Numbered from the stretch's first letter, positions 1 to 6,667 are shown. The stretch: DNA of 8,687 nucleotides from Bacteroidota bacterium (GCA_003696875.1 RFHL01001190.1:1-8687), one strand, 5' to 3'. Numbers and translations are program-made. The notes: generated by a model from the sequence alone, not told the origin.

Positions 1-605
1 AAGTCGATCTCCTCCATATGGGCAAAGAAGGTCGGATCAAACAGGCCGGTCTCGGCCAGGGCTTCGCGCCGCAGCATGAGGCAGGCCCCCGTCGCCCAGG
101 CGACGGGCAAGGCGGTCTGATGTTGCCCTTCGTCCCGCTCCACGGTGTCAAAGATTCGCCCCCGGCAAAAGGGGTAGCCCAGCACGTCCAGAAAGCCGCC
201 GGCCGCGCCGGCATATTCGAACACCTGCTTGTCGTGGTGCGCCAGGATACGCGGCTGCAGGGCGATGCAGCGGGGATGCGCTTCCATCGTGGCAACCAGG
301 GGTTCCAGCCAACCAGCTGGAACCTCCACGTCGCTGTTGAGCAAGACCAGGTAAGGCGTATGCACGTGGGGCAGGGCCCGGTTGTTGCCTTCGGCAAAGC
401 CGTAGTTTTGATCCAGCACCAGGGTGCGCACCTCGGGATGGTGGGCTTTCAGCCAGGCGAGGCTGTCGTCGGTCGAAGCATTGTCGACTACCAGGACCTC
501 CATCGCCGGGTAAGTGGAAGCCAGGACCGAGGGCAGGAACTCGGCCAGCCAGTGGCGGCCGTTCCAATTAAGGATGACAATGGTTACAGCAGGAAAGTCA
601 GACAT
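1..605 (-). CDS. Family 2 glycosyltransferase, N-terminal part (cut by window edge)
   Basis: 201 codons of an open frame beginning MSDFPAVTIVILNWNG and leaving the window at base 1. It looks like an inverting GT-A fold transferase of the rhamnosyltransferase/WbbL-like GT2 group, which moves a sugar from a nucleotide-sugar donor to a polysaccharide or lipid acceptor at the cytoplasmic face of the membrane. Seen in the sequence: the first beta-strand ILNWNG (residues 11-16), the nucleotide-binding VVDNASTDDS (39-48), NYGFAEGNN (67-75), the metal-binding NSDVEV in place of DxD (90-95), and GACLMLRRE followed by GLFDPTFFAHMEEID (173-201), the usual acceptor/catalytic stretch. The rest of the catalytic domain and the C-terminus lie outside. 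The ATG is 20 bp after the stop of the YbaB gene, so the two are probably co-transcribed. Family assignment is firm; the sugar and acceptor cannot be told. Confidence 0.9.
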   Translation of the reverse strand, partial: MSDFPAVTIVILNWNGRHWLAEFLPSVLASTYPAMEVLVVDNASTDDSLAWLKAHHPEVRTLVLDQNYGFAEGNNRALPHVHTPYLVLLNSDVEVPAGWLEPLVATMEAHPRCIALQPRILAHHDKQVFEYAGAAGGFLDVLGYPFCRGRIFDTVERDEGQHQTALPVAWATGACLMLRREALAETGLFDPTFFAHMEEID

Positions 606-625
606 GCGCGACGCTGCGGCCCGTT

Positions 626-967
626 TTATTGGTTGAAGCCCAACTTACCCAGGTCCAGGCCGGGGATGTGGGGCATCATGCCCTTGGTAGCGCTTTCGAG
701 CGCTTCGCGCCCTTCGGCCTCGGCTTTCTCCAGGGCTTTATTGACCGCCGCCGTGATCAGATCGGCCATGATTTCGGGATCGTCTTTGTCGATGATGTCC
801 GGGTCAATCTCGATCTTGAGGATCTGCCGGTTAGCGTTGGCTTTGACACGGACCATGCCGCCGCCAGCCTCGGCCTCAACGAGGATATTATCCAGGCCAT
901 CGCGGACCTCCTTCAGGCGACTTTGCATCTCCTGAAATTTGCCCATCATATCAGAGAGGTTGAACAT
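626..967 (-). CDS. ybaB: YbaB/EbfC family nucleoid-associated protein
   Basis: A 113-residue protein of the YbaB/EbfC family: small, homodimeric, DNA-binding cytoplasmic proteins associated with the nucleoid. The length matches the family (about 100-115 residues). Visible features are the N-terminal helix MFNLSDMMGKFQEMQSRLKE, the glycine-rich turn EAGGGMVRVKANANRQI (residues 33-49) that begins the central beta-sheet, the conserved IEIDPDIID (52-60), DLITAAVNKALEKAEAE (69-85) and a C-terminal glycine/methionine-rich tail (MMPHIPGLD). The start is fixed by the family N-terminus. There is no clear Shine-Dalgarno sequence, as is common in Bacteroidota; the leader is A-rich. It sits first in a probable two-gene unit with the glycosyltransferase. 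In proteobacteria ybaB usually lies between dnaX and recR, which are not seen here. The family call is very secure. Confidence 0.95.
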   Translation of the reverse strand: MFNLSDMMGKFQEMQSRLKEVRDGLDNILVEAEAGGGMVRVKANANRQILKIEIDPDIIDKDDPEIMADLITAAVNKALEKAEAEGREALESATKGMMPHIPGLDLGKLGFNQ

Positions 968-995
968 GTTCGTCCAGCTTTTTATTTGAGGAATA

Positions 996-1027
996 CGAAG
1001 GTAGCCAATAAATGGATGTAGTCCAAC
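996..1027 (-). promoter_or_regulatory. Candidate Bacteroidota -33/-7 promoter for the ybaB unit
   Basis: Read on the minus strand, GTTG (1027-1024) is followed after exactly 20 nt by TACCTTCG (1003-996). Bacteroidota primary sigma promoters have a TTTG-like -33 element and TAnnTTTG at -7, spaced about 19-21 nt; this site has one mismatch in each box. The -7 box ends 28 nt before the YbaB start codon. Short motifs of this kind arise by chance, so the call rests on spacing and position. A very similar arrangement lies at 4252-4283. Confidence 0.35.
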
Positions 1028-1040
1028 GAGAAGCTACGCC

Positions 1041-1055
1041 CCCTGAGGCTCAGGG
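1041..1055. repeat. Perfect 15-bp dyad CCCTGAG-G-CTCAGGG
   Basis: Two perfect 7-bp inverted arms around a single central base. It lies 13 bp upstream of the candidate ybaB -33 element (1024-1027). The dimension and place would suit an operator for a dimeric regulator; as RNA it would form only a six-pair hairpin with a three-base loop. Function is unknown. Confidence 0.5.
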
Positions 1056-1092
1056 TATCCATTTGCTTCGCCCGTAAAAATTTCCCATTTTA

Positions 1093-1115
1093 AGCCAGCC
1101 CGTAGGAGGCTGGTT
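1093..1115 (+). repeat. Hairpin followed by T-run in the peptidase leader region
   Basis: CCAGCC (1095-1100) and GGCTGG (1108-1113) pair around a 7-nt loop; a G-T wobble and an A-T pair lengthen the stem to 8. In the plus direction a run of six T's follows at 1123-1128, 8 nt after the extended stem. That resembles a loose intrinsic terminator or attenuator, but no plus-strand gene lies upstream within the window, and the T-run is further from the stem than usual. If the peptidase promoter lies upstream of it, it would sit in its 5' leader. Confidence 0.4.
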
Positions 1116-1281
1116 CTGGTTCTTTTTTCCGGAACGATCCTCACCTTGCTGCCCGATTGGGGATGAAATCATGCTTTACATGCTGGTACATGGGACCCGG
1201 CTGGCTTCCACCTTTTTTTGCCGCCTTCGTTCCTGACCGTGCCGGTACATTCTGTGTTTTTCTGCACCACAAGCTGCCCCT

Positions 1282-3597
1282 ATGCGCATCTCCTCCTTCC
1301 GGAAATATCTGCTTGGGTTTGGCCTGTGCCTCTTCGTGGGGCTCCCGGGTCTACAGGCCCAATATCCCGAGTCCACCCAAACCTCCTTGCTGACGAGCAA
1401 CCAGACCATCCGTGCGCTCTGTGACTGGGTGTCTCCCTACGGCTGGCTCAAGCTCAAGCCTGAGAGTAAGATCCGGCCAGAAGCCTTTTTTACCAACTAT
1501 GCCCGGGATATGGGGCTGGGGCCCTACGACCAAATGAAGCTAGAAGACCACTGGGTAGACGGAAGCGGGACCCACCACTGGCGTTATCAGCAGTATCACC
1601 GCGGGCTGTTGGTAGAGGGGGGCGAATACAGCCTCCACGGGCAGCCAGACCAATTGGCGCTGGCCCATGGCAAAATCATCGAAGGCCTGACAACGCCAAC
1701 GGCGATCCGGCTGAGCGAAGCCGAGGCCTTGCGCCGGGCCCTTGCCTCCCTTGGGGAGCGGCAATACGCCTGGGAGTCACCCGAATGGGAGATGGCCCTC
1801 CAAGCCGATCAAAATGATCCCGCAGCCACCCACTACCCCCGGGGCCAGCTGACCATGGCCTTCATCGGCGGCTCACAACTCTCCGCCAGCCAATATCGCC
1901 CCGCCTGGGCTTTCCGGATTCGCAGCCTGGTCCCCGATGCCCTGGAAACGGTCTACATCGACGCCGAGACCGGCGCGCTGCAGCTGGTCCGCTCGCCCCA
2001 ACGGCATTGTCAATCTCACACCGGCACGGCCCACACCCTGCACCATGCCTATCGCAGCCTGGAGCTGCGGCGCCGGGGGGCCCCCTTCTCGGACTACATC
2101 CTCCGGGACTGCCGGGGCCTGACCGGCTTGCATACCAAAAAACATCAGCGCAACAGCTTTGGCGCGACGCGAGGCTGGGGCTGGATCCCCCAGGTATCGT
2201 ACGCAAGCAGCAGTTGGCAGGACCACGAGCGAGACGCCAGCACCGCCCATTGGGCGGCGCAGCAAGCCTGGGACTACTTTGCCGCCACCTTTGGGCGGGA
2301 AGGCACCGATGGACAGGGACGCGGCCTCCGTATCTTCACCAACTGGACAGACGAAAACGGAAGTCCGATCCCGGATGCCATGTTTGAGCCCGGCAGCGGG
2401 CAAGCCGACTACCTGTACCTCGGCCGCCTGGAAGGCCAGAGCCTGGCCCTGCCAGAAGTTGTGGGGCATGAGTACACCCACGGCATCGTGGCCGCCACCG
2501 CTGGCCTCGCCTACGAATATGAGTCAGGCGCTCTGGAAGAGTCCTTTGCCGACATCTTTGGCATCCTGATCGAGCAATATGCCGAGCAGGCGGCCACGCC
2601 CGATTGGCTCATCGGGGAGGATGTCACCGTCCTGCGTTCCCTGGTTGAGCCAGGGGCTTACGGGCAAGCGACCACTTATGGCAACCAGGACCCATTCTGG
2701 GTCCCGCCCGGTACCCACTCCTGCCAGGAATCGACCGGGAATCAATCCCCCCACCATAGCGACTTCTGTGGCCTGCACATCAATAGCGGGGTGCAAAATC
2801 ACTGGTTTTATCTCCTCGCCATGGGACATGAGGACGAAGATCGGCCCGTACTGGGGATCGGTCTGGAGGCCGCAGCCCGCATCACCTACCGCAACCTGAC
2901 GGTCTATATGCAGAGCCGGTCCAACTACCAGGACGCCCGCCTGGGCGCCATACAGGCGGCCATAGACCTCTACGGGGCTTGTAGCAATGAGGTCGCCCAG
3001 GTAAAGAATGCCTGGGCCGCCGTGGGCGTGGGCCTGCCCAATGATCAGCTTTGTGCTGAGATTGAGGGGCCAAGTTCGATTTGCACCTACTTCCCGGACA
3101 TGTCCTACTCCTTCCGAGTCCAGTCTCTGGAGGGCGCCACCATCCTTTGGGATCCCCTGCCCGACGAGTGGGTGTACTCCTTTAGCGGGACTGGCAACGA
3201 ATGGCTCACCCTCTCCTACGTGGGTGACACCCTGGGCAGCTTTGACCTGGGCGCGACCGTGTCCTACGGGGGGCTCACCCAGCGGAGCTTGATGACATTG
3301 AAAGTTGAGGCTTGTACCGATACGCCTCCGGACCAGCCCCCCGCCAACCGCAGCGAGTACCCTCAGTTTTCGCTCTTTCCCAATCCCGCCCGGGGGCGGA
3401 TCATGGTGCGCCTGCCCCGCCGCTTGTATCCGGCGACCCTGGATGTGCTGGACCTGCAGGGCCGGCTGGTGCATAGCGAAGATGCGCTCAGCGCTTCCCA
3501 CCGGCTCTCCCTGCTCGGGATCGCCCCGGGCTATTATCTGCTGCGGGTACGGACTGACTATTCCGTGGAAGTCAAGCCATTTGAGGTGCTGGACTAA
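1282..3597 (+). CDS. Secreted M4 (thermolysin-type) zinc metalloprotease with T9SS sorting domain
   Basis: A 771-residue extracellular endopeptidase precursor. Order: signal peptide (1-26, cleavage expected at LQA-Q); FTP propeptide around 85-120 with HHWRYQQY and GLLVEGGEY; a PepSY-like propeptide segment to about 235 ending in ETVYIDAETGALQLV; M4 catalytic domain about 250-585; an Ig/PKD-like beta domain about 592-680; a C-terminal T9SS type A sorting domain (696-771) starting FSLFPNPARG. Zinc ligands H396 and H400 in HEYTH, catalytic E397, third ligand E420 in GALEESFADIFG (same 24-residue spacing as thermolysin H142-E166), D424, and H499 in GLHINSG matching thermolysin His231. The PDWLIGED calcium-site segment (440-447) is kept, but the thermolysin NAFW substrate-binding motif appears as DAMF (365-368). 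The signal peptide fixes the ATG. Export by Sec then T9SS is inferred, with the sorting domain removed or replaced on the surface. It stands alone, with its stop 8 bp from a convergent gene. Confidence 0.95.
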   Translation: MRISSFRKYLLGFGLCLFVGLPGLQAQYPESTQTSLLTSNQTIRALCDWVSPYGWLKLKPESKIRPEAFFTNYARDMGLGPYDQMKLEDHWVDGSGTHHWRYQQYHRGLLVEGGEYSLHGQPDQLALAHGKIIEGLTTPTAIRLSEAEALRRALASLGERQYAWESPEWEMALQADQNDPAATHYPRGQLTMAFIGGSQLSASQYRPAWAFRIRSLVPDALETVYIDAETGALQLVRSPQRHCQSHTGTAHTLHHAYRSLELRRRGAPFSDYILRDCRGLTGLHTKKHQRNSFGATRGWGWIPQVSYASSSWQDHERDASTAHWAAQQAWDYFAATFGREGTDGQGRGLRIFTNWTDENGSPIPDAMFEPGSGQADYLYLGRLEGQSLALPEVVGHEYTHGIVAATAGLAYEYESGALEESFADIFGILIEQYAEQAATPDWLIGEDVTVLRSLVEPGAYGQATTYGNQDPFWVPPGTHSCQESTGNQSPHHSDFCGLHINSGVQNHWFYLLAMGHEDEDRPVLGIGLEAAARITYRNLTVYMQSRSNYQDARLGAIQAAIDLYGACSNEVAQVKNAWAAVGVGLPNDQLCAEIEGPSSICTYFPDMSYSFRVQSLEGATILWDPLPDEWVYSFSGTGNEWLTLSYVGDTLGSFDLGATVSYGGLTQRSLMTLKVEACTDTPPDQPPANRSEYPQFSLFPNPARGRIMVRLPRRLYPATLDVLDLQGRLVHSEDALSASHRLSLLGIAPGYYLLRVRTDYSVEVKPFEVLD

Positions 3598-3604
3598 GTC
3601 CAGC
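3588..3604. terminator. Perfect 17-bp palindrome at a convergent gene junction, possible bidirectional terminator
   Basis: GCTGGACT-A-AGTCCAGC is perfectly self-complementary around base 3596, inside the peptidase stop codon, and ends 2 bp before the WG-repeat gene's stop codon. As RNA from either strand it gives a 6-bp stem with a 5-nt loop. Position at the tail-to-tail junction suggests transcription ending or mRNA 3'-end protection for both genes. There is no T-run on either side, so a canonical intrinsic terminator is not shown. Confidence 0.4.
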
Positions 3605-3605
3605 C

Positions 3606-4202
3606 TTACTCACAATCCAGCACACAGCGACCCTCTGCGTTGATGTAAAACCACTGTCGCCCCATCCGGACCCGGGCCTTGCCCTTGAAAAAGGGCTCAC
3701 TGTCTACGTACTGCAAGGGCGTCAGCGGCTGACCAGCCAGGTCAAAAAGCCCCCAGCGCTGGTCGCGCATGGCCATGATGACGCCCTCCGAGGCGGCCCG
3801 AATCCGTTCATAGGCCGGTGGGATCACGCCAGCTCCCTCCCGGTCAATGACGCCATACTGCCCGTTCAGACGCACCACGGCCACCCCTTCGTGAAAGGAC
3901 CAGGCCCGGTCATAGATCAGTGGGATGACGACCGCTCCACTGCTGTCGATGTAGCCAAATTTACCCTCCAGAGCGACCCAGGCGCGCCCTTGCTTCAGGT
4001 CACCGGCTTTGTCGTATTGAGGGGAAACCAGCGTCTGGCCTTGCGCATCCAGGAAGCCGTAGCGGCCGTCCTGTACCACCCGAACCAGCCCTTCCGAGGG
4101 CGGAAAGCGACGGATATCAGACTGAGCCACAAGGGGATGTACCATCAGGCTAAGGGTACAGATAAACATTCCCAGATACCCGGTCAGAAAAGAGAGGCGC
4201 AT
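3606..4202 (-). CDS. Secreted WG-repeat protein
   Basis: A 198-residue protein with a signal peptide (1-26, likely cut at LVA-QS) and then nothing but WG (KWG-type) repeats. Four full copies of exactly 34 residues follow each other without gaps: 37-70, 71-104, 105-138 and 139-172, then a partial fifth copy 173-198. Each has the pattern EGxxxVxxxGxYGxIDxxGxxVIPxxYDxxxxF; for example GRYGFLD, GKFGYID, GQYGVID, QRWGLFD. WG repeats are common in Bacteroidota surface and periplasmic proteins and probably form a repetitive beta-structure; their molecular role is not established. The protein ends CVLDCE, with two cysteines close together. It is 72 bp downstream of the propeller/OmpA gene on the same strand, but a candidate promoter sits in the gap, so it may be expressed separately. 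Family call is firm, function unknown. Confidence 0.9.
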   Translation of the reverse strand: MRLSFLTGYLGMFICTLSLMVHPLVAQSDIRRFPPSEGLVRVVQDGRYGFLDAQGQTLVSPQYDKAGDLKQGRAWVALEGKFGYIDSSGAVVIPLIYDRAWSFHEGVAVVRLNGQYGVIDREGAGVIPPAYERIRAASEGVIMAMRDQRWGLFDLAGQPLTPLQYVDSEPFFKGKARVRMGRQWFYINAEGRCVLDCE

Positions 4203-4251
4203 ACAGGTCTTTCAGGAGCCAACAGATGAGGGTTCAGGGGTAGATGAGAGA

Positions 4252-4283
4252 CAAGTATACCACAATTTGCCTCCCTATTCAAC
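4252..4283 (-). promoter_or_regulatory. Candidate Bacteroidota -33/-7 promoter for the WG-repeat gene
   Basis: On the minus strand GTTG (4283-4280) is followed after exactly 20 nt by TATACTTG (4259-4252), one mismatch from TAnnTTTG. The -7 box ends 49 nt before the WG-repeat start codon, leaving a leader of roughly 40 nt. The -33 element overlaps the last codons of the upstream propeller/OmpA gene. The same GTTG-N20 layout occurs at 996-1027. Evidence is motif and spacing only. Confidence 0.4.
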
Positions 4284-6617
4284 CGGGCCGGCCTGCTCGA
4301 CCCTAACCCCTTCCACCTGCAAGACCTTAAACTCGGTGCGCCGGTTGAGCTGTTTGTTGGCGCGGCTGTCGTTGGGGGCCACCGGCTGAGACTCGCCATA
4401 GCCCTGGGCGATCATACGCTCCGTATCGATCCCTGCCGCCAGGAGGTAGTCGATGACCGACTGCGCCCGCGCCTGCGACAGGCGCAGGTTGTAGGCATCC
4501 GACGCGTCGCTGTCGGTATGCCCGGCGATTTCCATCACCAGCGATGGATTGTCCTCCATGATCTGGACCAGGCGCTCCAGCTCCTCCACCGACTCAGGTC
4601 GCAGCGTGGCCTTGTCCACATCGTAGTATATGTTGCGCAAAACGATGGTTGCATCCTTCTCCAGCGGGCGCAGGACAATGTCGTGGATCAGGTCCTGTCC
4701 TGCATCCTCGGGCACGGTTGCCAGCTCGGAGAGGTCAAAGAAATAGCCTCGGGCGGTCGTGTTGAAGGTAAAGAAGCCAAACGGCAGGCAGATACGGTAG
4801 CGGCCTTCGCGCGTGGTCTGGATGCGGCGGCTGTAATCCCCGCTGCTGTCGGCCGCGAGAATCTCGGCCAGCGGGATGGGGCGGCCGGTTTTTTCGTCCC
4901 GTACCGTCCCCTTTACACAGATGCCTTGCGGCTCGGGGATGGGCTCCAGGTAGAGGTCCACCCGGCGACCGCCGGGATGGTGGGTTTCCTCCAGATCGAA
5001 GGTCTGGCTGTCCTCAGTGTAGCCCGTCAGGCTGGCCTGGGCCTGATAGCCACTGCCAAATGGCAACTCATACCGATAGCTCCCCGCCCGGGAGGTGGTG
5101 AGTGTGGCGATGCCCGTCCCTCTTGCGTCGATCAGCAGGATCTGCGCCCCGGCCAGCGGGGCATCGGTCTGCCGATTGTAGACCCGGCCGTAGACAAAGG
5201 TCCCCTGCGGGCGCTTGAGGTAGATGTCCTTTTGGCAGCTGGTATCCGGCATGAAGAAGGACTCCTCATGCACCGGCCAACCGTAGGCCCGGACGATGAT
5301 ACGATATTCCTTATTGGTGGGGGGGCAAAAGGTAAATGCTCCTTCCGCAGAGGTGGAAGACACCTCCAGCGACACGTTGCCTTCGGCATAGACCAGAGAA
5401 ATCGGGGCATTGGGAATGGGCTTCTTGCTCTCGGCGCTGTAGACCACCCCCCGCATGCAGACCGGAACTTCGGGTTCAGGCGTCTCATCGGCCGCGATGT
5501 TGCGGTGGAGGTGCAGGCTATGGTCGTTGATGGCTGCGAGCACCACGTCAATATCTCCATCCGCGTCGAAGTCGGCGGCGGCAATACCGGCATTCCAATT
5601 GCCGGACTTGACCTCATGCCGGGGGCCCATCTGACCGCTCCCATCGTTCAGGTGAAAGTTTAGGGCGTGATCGACGGTGGAGCAGGTGGCCACGTCCTGA
5701 TCGCCATCAAGGTCAAAGTCGGCGATGACGAGGTCAAAGTTGTGGTCCCCCGAGGCAATGGACTGCTCCCGCTCAAAGGTGCCATCGCCGTGGTTGAGGT
5801 GGATATAGAGTTTGTTGTCGAGATAAGAACCCGCCGCAATGTCGAGGCTGCCATCGCCATTGATATCGGCGACGCCCAGCGCCCAGGTGGCGCGGGTGGA
5901 GCGAAGGCCCTGAGGCCGGCCATACGCGCCATCGGCGCGCTGGAAGAACAGGTAGAGGCGCCCATCGTCGGCCCCGGCCACCAGGTCGGGGCGGCCGTCG
6001 CCGTTGAGGTCACCGGCCTGTACAGAGCGGGGCTGTTGCCCCGCGGGGAGAGCCTGGGCCTTCTGAAAGGTGCCCTTGCCGTCATTGAGAAATATGCGCA
6101 GCACGTGGTCATACACCACGGCCACCACCAGATCCTGGTCCCCGTCCTGGTCTACATCGACCGCCGTTACATCGTGGGGCATGCGGCCTGCCGCTAGCAG
6201 TTGGGTACGCTTCAGGCTGCCCTCACCGTCATTTTCCAGAATACACAGTTCGCCCGAAAGGGAAACCGTGGCCACATCCGGCGCGGCATCGCCATTGATA
6301 TCCAGGATGCAGACGGCCCGGTTGTCGCGATGCGCGGCAAAGGAGCGACGCTGCTGCAAGCCCCCGCGGCCATCGTTGTAATGGACATTGACAAGGCCGT
6401 CCAACTTGGAGACCGATACGGCATCGGGATGCCCATCCCGGTTCATATCGGCCACCGCGATGCTCCAGTTTTGCTCCCCCGAGGGATACACAAAATCCGG
6501 CAGAAAAACCGAATGGGAGATAAAAATCGTACTGTCTTCTCCTGATCGGTTGGCTACCTGTCCCAACAAGAGGACTGGAAGCCCTATGAGCCAAAGGCAG
6601 AGTAGAATCGAACGCAT
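4275..6617 (-). CDS. Exported FG-GAP beta-propeller / beta-sandwich / OmpA-domain fusion protein
   Basis: A 780-residue envelope protein. A signal peptide (about 1-20, no lipobox) precedes seven FG-GAP/VCBS repeats whose calcium-loop motifs begin at residues 57, 106, 154, 203, 251, 300 and 349 (ADMNRDG, LDINGDA, VDVDQDG, GDLNGDG, ADINGDG, ADFDLDG, ADFDADG). The steady 48-49 residue step predicts a seven-bladed propeller. After a Glu/Pro linker come three carboxypeptidase-regulatory-like (CNA-B-like) sandwich repeats, about 385-469, 472-558 and 564-652. The C-terminus (656-770) is an OmpA-type domain: IYYDVDKATLRPES, then GHTDSDASDAYNLRLSQAR, where D702 and R717 match the Asp/Arg pair that grips diaminopimelate in peptidoglycan. 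It is therefore probably anchored to the cell wall with the propeller displayed in the periplasm or beyond. The ATG is set by the signal peptide. Ligand unknown; there is no beta-barrel. Domain calls are strong, role is inference. Confidence 0.93.
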   Translation of the reverse strand: MRSILLCLWLIGLPVLLLGQVANRSGEDSTIFISHSVFLPDFVYPSGEQNWSIAVADMNRDGHPDAVSVSKLDGLVNVHYNDGRGGLQQRRSFAAHRDNRAVCILDINGDAAPDVATVSLSGELCILENDGEGSLKRTQLLAAGRMPHDVTAVDVDQDGDQDLVVAVVYDHVLRIFLNDGKGTFQKAQALPAGQQPRSVQAGDLNGDGRPDLVAGADDGRLYLFFQRADGAYGRPQGLRSTRATWALGVADINGDGSLDIAAGSYLDNKLYIHLNHGDGTFEREQSIASGDHNFDLVIADFDLDGDQDVATCSTVDHALNFHLNDGSGQMGPRHEVKSGNWNAGIAAADFDADGDIDVVLAAINDHSLHLHRNIAADETPEPEVPVCMRGVVYSAESKKPIPNAPISLVYAEGNVSLEVSSTSAEGAFTFCPPTNKEYRIIVRAYGWPVHEESFFMPDTSCQKDIYLKRPQGTFVYGRVYNRQTDAPLAGAQILLIDARGTGIATLTTSRAGSYRYELPFGSGYQAQASLTGYTEDSQTFDLEETHHPGGRRVDLYLEPIPEPQGICVKGTVRDEKTGRPIPLAEILAADSSGDYSRRIQTTREGRYRICLPFGFFTFNTTARGYFFDLSELATVPEDAGQDLIHDIVLRPLEKDATIVLRNIYYDVDKATLRPESVEELERLVQIMEDNPSLVMEIAGHTDSDASDAYNLRLSQARAQSVIDYLLAAGIDTERMIAQGYGESQPVAPNDSRANKQLNRRTEFKVLQVEGVRVEQAGPVE

Positions 6618-6637
6618 GGTGTGCGGATTAATTCGCC

Positions 6638-6665
6638 TATGCCGGTCTCAGCGGAGGCCGGCATA
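6638..6665. repeat. 28-nt inverted repeat with 12-bp arms just upstream of the propeller/OmpA gene
   Basis: Arms TATGCCGGTCTC and GAGGCCGGCATA flank a 4-nt loop AGCG. Eleven of the 12 pairs are Watson-Crick. The remaining position is a T-G wobble in plus-strand RNA and an A-C mismatch in minus-strand RNA. It ends 20 bp before the minus-strand start codon at 6617, so it may lie in the 5' leader and affect translation, or be a protein-binding site. No T-run follows it in either direction. Confidence 0.6.
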
Positions 6666-6667
6666 CT

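Larger units (their letters stand above)
968..1281. other. 314-bp divergent intergenic spacer
   Basis: Region between the divergent YbaB (minus) and M4 peptidase (plus) genes. I see no convincing gene in it: the open frames that begin here run into the peptidase gene in other frames and have low-complexity, Trp/Pro/Cys-rich translations. It holds the candidate ybaB promoter (996-1027), a perfect 15-bp dyad (1041-1055), a hairpin (1093-1115) followed by a T-run, and a TACATG direct repeat (1177-1182 and 1187-1192). No plus-strand promoter of the -33/-7 type with correct spacing was found for the peptidase gene. Confidence 0.6.

Noticed and set aside
148..567. 139-residue minus-strand open frame
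   Set aside because: Out of frame with the real glycosyltransferase, which reads through this stretch from the ATG at 605 with all GT2 motifs.
18..935. 305-residue open frame on the plus strand
   Set aside because: It runs antisense across both the glycosyltransferase and YbaB genes, which are each firmly identified on the minus strand.
1246..1254. TACATTCTG as a -7 box for the M4 peptidase
   Set aside because: Two mismatches to the consensus; the only TTTG nearby (1217-1220) is 25 nt away, outside the usual spacing.
2524..3501. 325-residue open frame on the minus strand
   Set aside because: It lies antisense to the M4 catalytic and C-terminal regions, has no recognisable motif, and high GC readily opens long antisense frames. 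The plus-strand gene has full catalytic motifs.
4518..5663. 381-residue open frame on the plus strand
   Set aside because: Antisense to the OmpA and sandwich repeats of the propeller/OmpA gene. The translation has no family features, and the opposite strand is clearly coding.
5852..6302. 16-bp direct repeat CATCGCCATTGATATC at 5852-5867 and 6287-6302
   Set aside because: Both copies encode the same DINGD calcium-loop motif in FG-GAP repeats 5 and 2, so protein-level repetition explains it.
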